DNA of 64,000 nucleotides from Pagrus major. Taxonomy: Eukaryota; Chordata; Actinopteri; Spariformes; Sparidae. Under the pieces are notes generated by a model. The model saw nothing but the letters and a program-made list of their open reading frames with translations. It did no database searches and had not been told where the DNA came from. Both the position numbers and the translations under genes were made by a program. Shown one piece after another: positions 48,901-57,900 of the stretch. Within the stretch, counting starts at the first letter, position 1. Each line of letters begins with the position of its first letter. Location: the NCBI RefSeq assembly GCF_040436345.1, contig NC_133221.1, forward strand, positions 32,671,589 to 32,735,588, in the 5' to 3' direction.

Positions 48901-51900
48901 AGATGTCTGTTTTAAAAAATACTCTGCCTCCCTCCGATATATCTCCTACATAAGTAACGTTACCCTAATGTCTGCCTTCAAGTCAAAGCATGGGAGCAAC
49001 TTCGCAGTGTAACTTTATTGTCCAGCTGAGGCCGGACAATCAACAATCATCATAAGCTGCAGACTCTCGATTATGCTGTCTCTGTATCGATGAAGAATCT
49101 TCCACGTCCACATCGCAATGCATCTTATGATCGAGAAATTTCCACACCTCTATGTCAGACAGGTGTGATTCTATGTCGATCATGTTTACACACATGCCAC
49201 CGAACCCTCAAGGGGACGACCAACCCAAACTGAAAGAGGGAAACAAAATATTCTTATGTCATTTACCTAATTTATGCGTACTTGTTTCATTTCAGCCTAG
49301 TGTGTAGAGTCTTTCTTGTGTTATGCTATCATTAATAGTTGTGCCTTCCAACACCTTTCTCAATTCCTCTAATGCCTGCCTGTGTGTGTTTCACTGCGGG
49401 TCCACACAGACAAGGAGCAGAGCAGAGATGGGGATGTTACTCGAGTTGACAACAAGGTGTGTTCTTAGATAGACCTGTTCACAGTAAGAGTCTTAAATAC
49501 ACAGCACAAATACTTATCAGGGGGAAATTAAATTCATTTAGACCATTTCACTAACAGGCCACTGAATAAAATAACTGTTAGATAGTAAGATATGCTCTGT
49601 CCTGTAACAGAGCACTTTATTAAGACTTGTTTGAGTGAGAGAGGGTCCTGTAACCTGGTACAGTTTTGGAGAAAATGTTGGAGTTATTTAATAGCCTATG
49701 TTTTATTACAAAAATACAAAGATGTGTGTAAGCTGTCAATTATAGTTCCTCGGTGCATCTCCAGTAGGAAATGTTTTTCAGCAAAAGCAGGAGAAGGAAA
49801 AAAACATAATAAAACAAGACACAGAAGACACTATGGCAAGTTCAAATGAGACAAAGGAGCTAGAGGACACACCAACTTTTCTCAAATTAGCTGTGTGGGT
49901 TATACGGCTATGGCACATGTTCGACCAAAGCAGTCACACCCTGGAGCCCTGCAGTCCCTTGGCTGCTGACTCAAAAACTTAATTTTGGACAGTTTTTACA
50001 CCTCACCAACAAACACGTTGTTTCTCTTCAGTAGGGATGAACCGATACCACTATTTTTCGGACCACGTACAAGTACTTAAATTTGGGTACTTGCCAATAC
50101 CAAATACCGATATGAGTACTTAATAATGCCATTAGACTTCTTACAATTACTTTGAAAATATGTTTTATTTTCATTAGATCTTCACTTTCTGACTGTAGCA
50201 AATTGTGGTTACTGACATTTTAACAGAGTAGGTTTTTTTCCACGTCTGTCAAGCGTCTATTGATCGCTGCATCTCAAGTTCCCAATCTTGCAAGATGGTG
50301 CCGCAGATGGCTGCCCCGGTACTTCGCTCTCTAGTACTTTTCCTGTTTTTGTTCATTTTTTCAGTTTTCTGCGACCCCTCACTGGTCACATTCACTAGGG
50401 AACCGGAAAGTTTTACAGAGATTCTTGTCGGAGGTGCAGCAGCTCTCTATGGGACCTACCATGCATCCTGGAAAGTGACAAAGTTACGTTTTCTGCTCTA
50501 AATTACATAATTTCATAATCACCATCAGTAAACAGGATGTTGTCTGACTTTCTCACTCGCGGGGAGGGATGCTGTTTTCTGGGGGAAAATTCACTGAAGT
50601 CTCGGTCGGGAGGGCTGACCGTCGCGGTGATTTTATTCAAGACAGTTACTACAACAACACAATAGTGGAAGGAGACAAACACATGGTGAGTTACAGTTTT
50701 TTGCCAGACGCTGTTTTTTGGGCAGAAATGTGACGACGAGTCGGTAGGACAGACAGGATGACTTCTACCAGTTACCACATTACTGTTGTTTGGTCCTGTA
50801 ACGTTGCTTTGTGGGTTGAAGTGTGGGACATTTCTCTTTTATTTGATGAGTGAAGGACCTGTTTAGTTATCAGACTGTGAACACCATCAGACCGACACAC
50901 CCCTGATCCGTGCTTTCGGCTTATCCATTCCTACAGACACTGGCTCGCCTCTGCTGCTCTGCTACTATCTCCGGAGGCGGATCAGAGCTGCAGCGAAATT
51001 TCCCCGTCTCTCCGCATCTGTAACTTGGCGCATGATTCCCGCACTCAAAGGGCAGTGTGAATGAGGCTCCTGACAAAGGAGATCAGGCTAGCTAAGAGGA
51101 TCTATACTGAGAAGCTAAGAAACAGCTTCTCAGCCAACGACCCTGCATCAGTTTGGAGAAGCCTGCAGGACATTACCAACTACAGGGGACCATTCCATCC
51201 TGTGGAAAACCCCAGACTGGCAGAAGACCTTAACACCTTCTACACCAGGTTTGAAAGGAACTCTTTCACACCACTCACCGACTTACCTGAAATTCTGCCA
51301 ATGTTTTTTAATGTAAAATACTGCACTCCTTACAATTGCATCTTCAATTATTTATTTTTCTTTTAGATTAATGTTTATTATACCAGTGGTCCCCAACCAC
51401 CAACGCACAGAAAGAATAAATAATCTATTTTATTTCCGTTTTATTGACGATCACACTCTGAAAGATGTTTTAATTTGAAAAAATGGATTCTCTTTTAATA
51501 ACGTCCATCTGTTCCTCTTGAAACGCACCTGTTTCAGTCACGTTATACCAAATAAAAGCCCACAAGCTAACTAAAATGAGTAAAAAGACAAACGTCTTTG
51601 GAGAGCTACTTTGCAAAGAGGAAAAGGCTCAATGATGAGACAGAAGAAGAGCCTACGACTGCCAAGAAAAAGAAAGCTACATTTAATAGAAATATCAAGA
51701 GTCATACTTAAAATACGGGTTTATCCCGACAGGTGATTCTGATGCACCAAGCCCTCTCTGCATAATATGTGGCGATAGGCTGTCAAATGAAGCATTGAAG
51801 CCTTCAAAATAACTTTGGCACATGGAGACCAAGCACCCTGCATTAATTGCATTATTGTAGACATCTTCATATGCAAATTCAACCCTAATATCCACATAAT

Positions 51901-54900
51901 TGATGATTATTTTTCAAAAATCCTATTGTGTTAGTATTTTTTGAAAGTACCAATAATCGTCCCTACAATATTGTTGCAGGCAGCATCAATATCGAGGCAT
52001 TTGGTCAAGAAATCTCATGATATTTTGTTTCCGAGTGCTAGCATTTATGAAGGGCTTTTGAGGAAATTTCAAAATATAAAGATATATTTCATGTATCGCA
52101 ATACAGCCAAAAACTATTGTCATATTATTTTAAAGTCACACCTCTCAGTCCTAATGGAAAGTGAAAATATTGATCAATATCATCATGTTCAATCAAAAAT
52201 CTTTATTTTGAAATTCCCATGGCACATCTGTGTCAACTTTTCTGAGCCCCTCCTTCCAAGGGATGGGTATCATTGGGATTTAAGAAGACAGATGGTTTGA
52301 AAGAGGCATATAAGAATCCATCTACGTCAAACCGGAATGACAATCTTTGAACAGAAGAGGTGGCCAACGACACTACTTATCACCCACCTAACGCTGTCCT
52401 GAGTTCCCTCCCCAGACAGCTTAACAACCATTCACACCTGGACTCATCTAGCCCTGACAAACCACATGAAGGCCGGTTAACCTGAAAGGCCAGTTGCCTA
52501 CAATATAGCACTTAGAATTAGGATTTTATTGATGCTACTACTCTGAATTGTTCTCCTTATCGGTTCTTAATCTGTATTTTTATCTTTTATTTGGCATTAC
52601 AAAATAATTGCTTTTTTTTAACAACAATATTGGAGAAAAAAATACATTCAAAGCAGGAATAGAACTGAATGTTTTAAATACATCTACGTTGTTTCTAGAG
52701 CAGCAAAATTAATATTCACAACAGCACAATACAACAAATCTAAATTGTCATTACAATAATATTCCTGAAAATCAAAATCTACATACCGTAAATACTGAGT
52801 GAAGTTTGGAAAGAATTCAGAACAAAGAGTTGGTCATCCTCCCTCTGTTGACATCATTCACCTGCCCTTTTCACACAGAGCTTCCGCAATTTCACTGCAA
52901 CGAAGGATCACTTTTACGCCACCTTTTGTTCACACTGAAGTAAGCAGCGCCGGCATAATGCTCCAGTGTGTCATTTCATAAAGCATGCCAGCTTTGCGGA
53001 ACCAAAAGAGGCGAAGGAGGGACGTAATAACAGAGAGCATGTCTCTCCCTGCAAAGCATGTCTGATTGACAGCAGCTGGGAGGGGAAGAGTGAGGGCTGA
53101 TTGTCACCTAGCTATTCGATCTTCTTGGATCAAAACTTTTTTTTTTTTTTAAATAGCCTCACGATACAGCGATTCTGCGATAATCGATATATTGCAAGAC
53201 AATCATATGATTGTCTTGCAATATACATCACAATATCTGTCTAACTGAAGAATACAAAATGCCTGTAAAAGGGAAAGTGCAGGATTTCTCAATTTATTCA
53301 CTTTAATTTGGTGTAAGTGCATAGTCTTAGCATGGTGCCTCTTTTACACACCGACTGTAAATTCTCATTTTTCACATGTGCCATCCCATAAACAGGCAAA
53401 AGACCAAACTGTTAGAAAACAGCACAGTTCTGTAGCAGAACAAGTTTTTCAGTCTGTAAAATTGTTAATTGCGCGTTAAAAAAATAACAACGCCAGTAAG
53501 AGGAATGTGCGCTAACACGTTATTATCGCATTGACATTGACAGAAATCATTAACAAATCTTGTGTTTGTAAACCTGTACACATTAATGGTTATGCTTTTT
53601 AGAAATTTAACAAAATTGACTTTATGTAAACTTTAACACATTTTAGTGCTTAAACTTTTTAAAGCATGACAAACTTGTTTGTCATGTATGGACTTTTTGT
53701 ATGGACTTTTTTTAATAGAAAAAAACTGTACCACTGCTATAAATCTACCTTGAGTAGACCATCGTCAAAATGTCCACAGGTGTCCCTGTGAGAGGAAATC
53801 TGTGGAGACTGAAACAGTTAGCGTGATGTGACTGTTTTCTTGTTACTGTGGCGTTGCTAAAGCTGAGCTAAGTAAGCTATAATGTAAATAGGGTTGGGTA
53901 CTGGACTCTGTACTTTTAAGAGTACCTACCCAATTACGTTAGTACTACCGAGTAGCAATTCATATTAAATCAATTGGTGCCAAATCTCCGTACCTGAGTG
54001 CGCATCTTTACAGTAACGTTAAATAAAGAGAGGGGCAGAATGAGACGTCTCCCCAAAACTCAGCCACTGACTGCATCTGAAATTCCTTACCAACATGCTG
54101 TTTAGTAGTAACAATACATTGATCCGGATTGATATATCGATTCAATGATCGCCGCCATCATTAAAATATGCCTTGAAAATCCCATGGCAAGTTGTGTCAA
54201 TGTCTGGAACCATTGATAAAATAATATTTCCACTGAAAAGTTCAGTAATAAAATTGTCAAATAATATTTTAGTAGCTTTCTGTGAGTTGATATGTAACTG
54301 ATTGTGTTAAATGGGCATATGATATCATCTCATATCAATCACAGGCCCCTGTATCGAATCAAATCGAAATCGTATCATGGCAGACTTTGTCATATCGGCA
54401 AATATCGTATAGTTGTCCAAAGAATCGATATAATATTGTATCGTGATGAAACTTATGATTTACACCCCTAATGTTTAGTTTACTAAAACAGTATGTTTAT
54501 TAGAATGTTTGAAATCTCAGTATCAAACAAACAATATGTGTACTACAAAGAAATATCAAAGCATCTATTTTTACAGAAACAATTTTGCGTATCAACTAAC
54601 ATCACTAAAAGTATTTTACAAAGGATATGTTTTATTTCACATAATTAACATAAAACCATATGTGTGTTCATATTTATAAGCATATAACAAGCAAGTATTC
54701 CATATGCTTTGGAAACTAAATTATAACAGCTGTCTTAACATAATTAACTCAATCTGCTGCTGTAGAGTGCCAAAGTCACACCCCTATGATAGTGAATGGA
54801 GAGATTGAATTATTTTTTGTGCCATGAATCACACATATGATGTTTGTCAATTTAAAAGTTAATTTTCCGCAAGAAAGCCGCAGTTTGTCATAATGTAAAA

Positions 54901-57900
54901 TATAATCTAGTTTAGTGTTAAACGCTCAGTGAATGTCTCGCTCAACACACATCATCAACACCAACATGGCCGCTAGGGGTGGGCGATATGGGCAAAAAAT
55001 AATATCTCGATATTTTGGGGGATTTTGGCGATAACGATAATCAGTCGATATCCTTTAAAATTGAAGAATATTTGTGTCCAGACCGATCCACTGAAAACGA
55101 CTGAAAACGCTGTAGTTCATATTCCAGGCCTATAGGTGGCGCTTGAAATTCACCAAAAACGGAGAAGAAGAGACGGCGCGAGCACAAAAAGCTTGCGCGC
55201 TGTAAACAAACAGACAGTAGACGGAGAAACCGAACCCAACAAGAAGAAGACGAAAATGGCTAGTGCAAGGAAACCAGAATCATTTGTGTGGACCGATAAT
55301 GAGGTCGAACTGATGCTGCGACTCACACTCGACTACAAGGCGAGTAAGTTGCAAGAAACACGAACACAAGCGCGTAGTCCGCCATTGTTGTTGTTGTTAT
55401 GAGACGTCGCGGGGTTCAGAGGTCGAAGGCAAGAGGTCGAGGGGTGGGGCGAAGCCTGCCATGCTGTAGAGAGCGCTGCTGCACCGTGTATTAAGTGGAT
55501 GTGAGGAGTTTCCGCGTTCGTTTCAATATTTTTGGCGAAGTAATTTAAATACTCGATAATGGAAATTTGCACATCGTCAAAAAAAAAAAATGACGATATT
55601 ATCGCCAACGATATATATCGCCCATCCCTAATGGCCGCTGCCTCGGCACAGAAAGGGGCACTTAAAAAGGATGAAAATCACAATAAATCTGGTCATACTG
55701 ACAACTGCAGTTATGTGAAAGGGATGTTCATCAGTTTTGTGAGCAAGCTAATATACAGAAGCAGCTCTACAATGTTTCAGTTACGGGTTTTGGTGACTGT
55801 TCAATGAGACGACATCACTAACGCAGCTGCTGGCTGTGTAGTCTTTATAATTATGTATTTTCACAGACCTATATTTCATTAGATTTATGACAAAATGCAA
55901 CTTTCTCAAATGTAAAAATTGAAGGTTAAATTGACAAACATAATATGTGTAATTCATGGCACAAATAAATAAATAATTTGTCTCTCTCCATTTATTACCA
56001 TACAAGGTTTTTCTGAAATAAGGTCCCATGGCACCAACCAGAAGGGGAGTGACTTCACCTCTCAGTAGCTTCAACACTGAGCCACTACAGGAGGCTCAAG
56101 GGATCAAAACACAAGTCCCAAATAGTGGTTTTCAGTCTCTACAGTGCGCATTTCACTCACATTTCCCCCCTAAAAAAATGTATGTGCGAACAGGGAAAAT
56201 GATTTCGGCGCAAAGGTCACAAGTTAACATCACAACCACAAGTTACCAGCCCTTTTCACACAGAGACGCCGCATTATCGCTGCAGCGGCGGTTCGCCAAT
56301 TCTCCGCCGTTGTTTGTTCACACAGAGCCGAGCAGCTCCGGCGTAAAAGACGAACCAGAGTATAATTCACACAGCAAGCCGGCGCCGCGGCTCCAAAAGA
56401 GGCGTGACGGTACACGTCATGATGATGACGTGTGTGTTTTTTTCAACGTGTTTCCCGGTGTCCTCCTGTTTGTCTAAACATGTACCTGCTGACTGTTTAT
56501 AATCATATGGATTAAGGGTGTCTCGATTCGAAATTAATTCACAATCTCGAACTTCGAATTATAAAATAGAATCGTCGATGCTGCCACGCCCCCATGTCAC
56601 GTCCGGTCGGCTTGCCAAGGGGAAAAAACACACACGCGTGTTGAAGTGCTGCGAGTCAACCTCCTCTAACTTAGCTACTAGCTAAGCCAGTAGCTATTAG
56701 CTACAGCCAGTCAAACGATAGCATGGTGTTACACCATTCCTGTTCGGCTCCCGGACCGTGGTCGGGAAGCACAGGGGAGATGATTTCCTCCAGGGCCGAA
56801 GTTTATGTTTACCATCGGGGTGAACCCCCTTTCACGTGTTAAGCTGGTCGGGAAATAATACCAGGGAGCTTTGCTGTATCTTGAGGAGCCGTCGCCTTTA
56901 TTCACAGCCAAACTGCAGCCTATATTGTACACTTTATTGCTGTCGCTACTACTGCTACTCCTTTCGCTTCTCCTTCCTCTCCCATTCATTCACTGTCCGC
57001 ACGTACGCACGCTCCCTCACTCTCTCTCGCCCACTCACACCTTACACACCTTATATATGTCCAACTATTCGGAAATAGTTTGTTAAGACACTTATTTGTT
57101 CACTTAATTGAGAAGACTATGGACATGGCTGTTTTATTTTTTGTTTGTTTTGTTGTGAACTTGAATCATCTTCTGTGAAGAAGACTGCAGTTACAAAAGA
57201 GAAACTAGATGGCAGGTTATTTTGTTTAAGTTTCCAATTGACTGAAGATGTAAGTTATTGTTACATTATGTTGTTAATAAATGTTTTAACTTTGACCATG
57301 TAGTGTGGTACATTGCAAACAGAGGTCAGATATTATATCGCGTAAAAGTCTAGTCTAAAAATGGCATAGCAACCAGTGCTTAAAAAAATAAATAAATGTA
57401 AAAATCGAGAATCGAATCAAACCGTGACCTTAGAATCGAAAATTGAATCGAATCGAAGATTTGGAGAATCGTGACACCCCTATTGATAACTATCATATAC
57501 CTCTTCAGAATGCATCCAGAAGAAAGTAAACTTTTACAAAGTCTTAATCCATAAAATTCTGTATTAGACACCTCGTTTTTTCCAGAGCTGATAGTTGCTT
57601 AGGAATGAGACATCACACTAGAGACAGATGGAAAGATTAACAAACCAGCGACCTTAAAGTGTAACTCTCACCAAAATGCAACCTAGGCTTTTTTTGTGAA
57701 TGTACCCGAGTCAAACCTTCGTGTAAAAGCATAATTACGACGAAAAAGCCACTTTTGAGATTTACCGTATTTTAGTTTTCGGGTCGATCCCCGAGTGCGG
57801 CGTAACATGGAGCTTTCCACCTTTACTCTCCTCCATGTTACGCCGCACTCGGGGATCGACTCTTCTCGACTGGCAGGACGGCGGCGAGCGGAGCAAGCGA

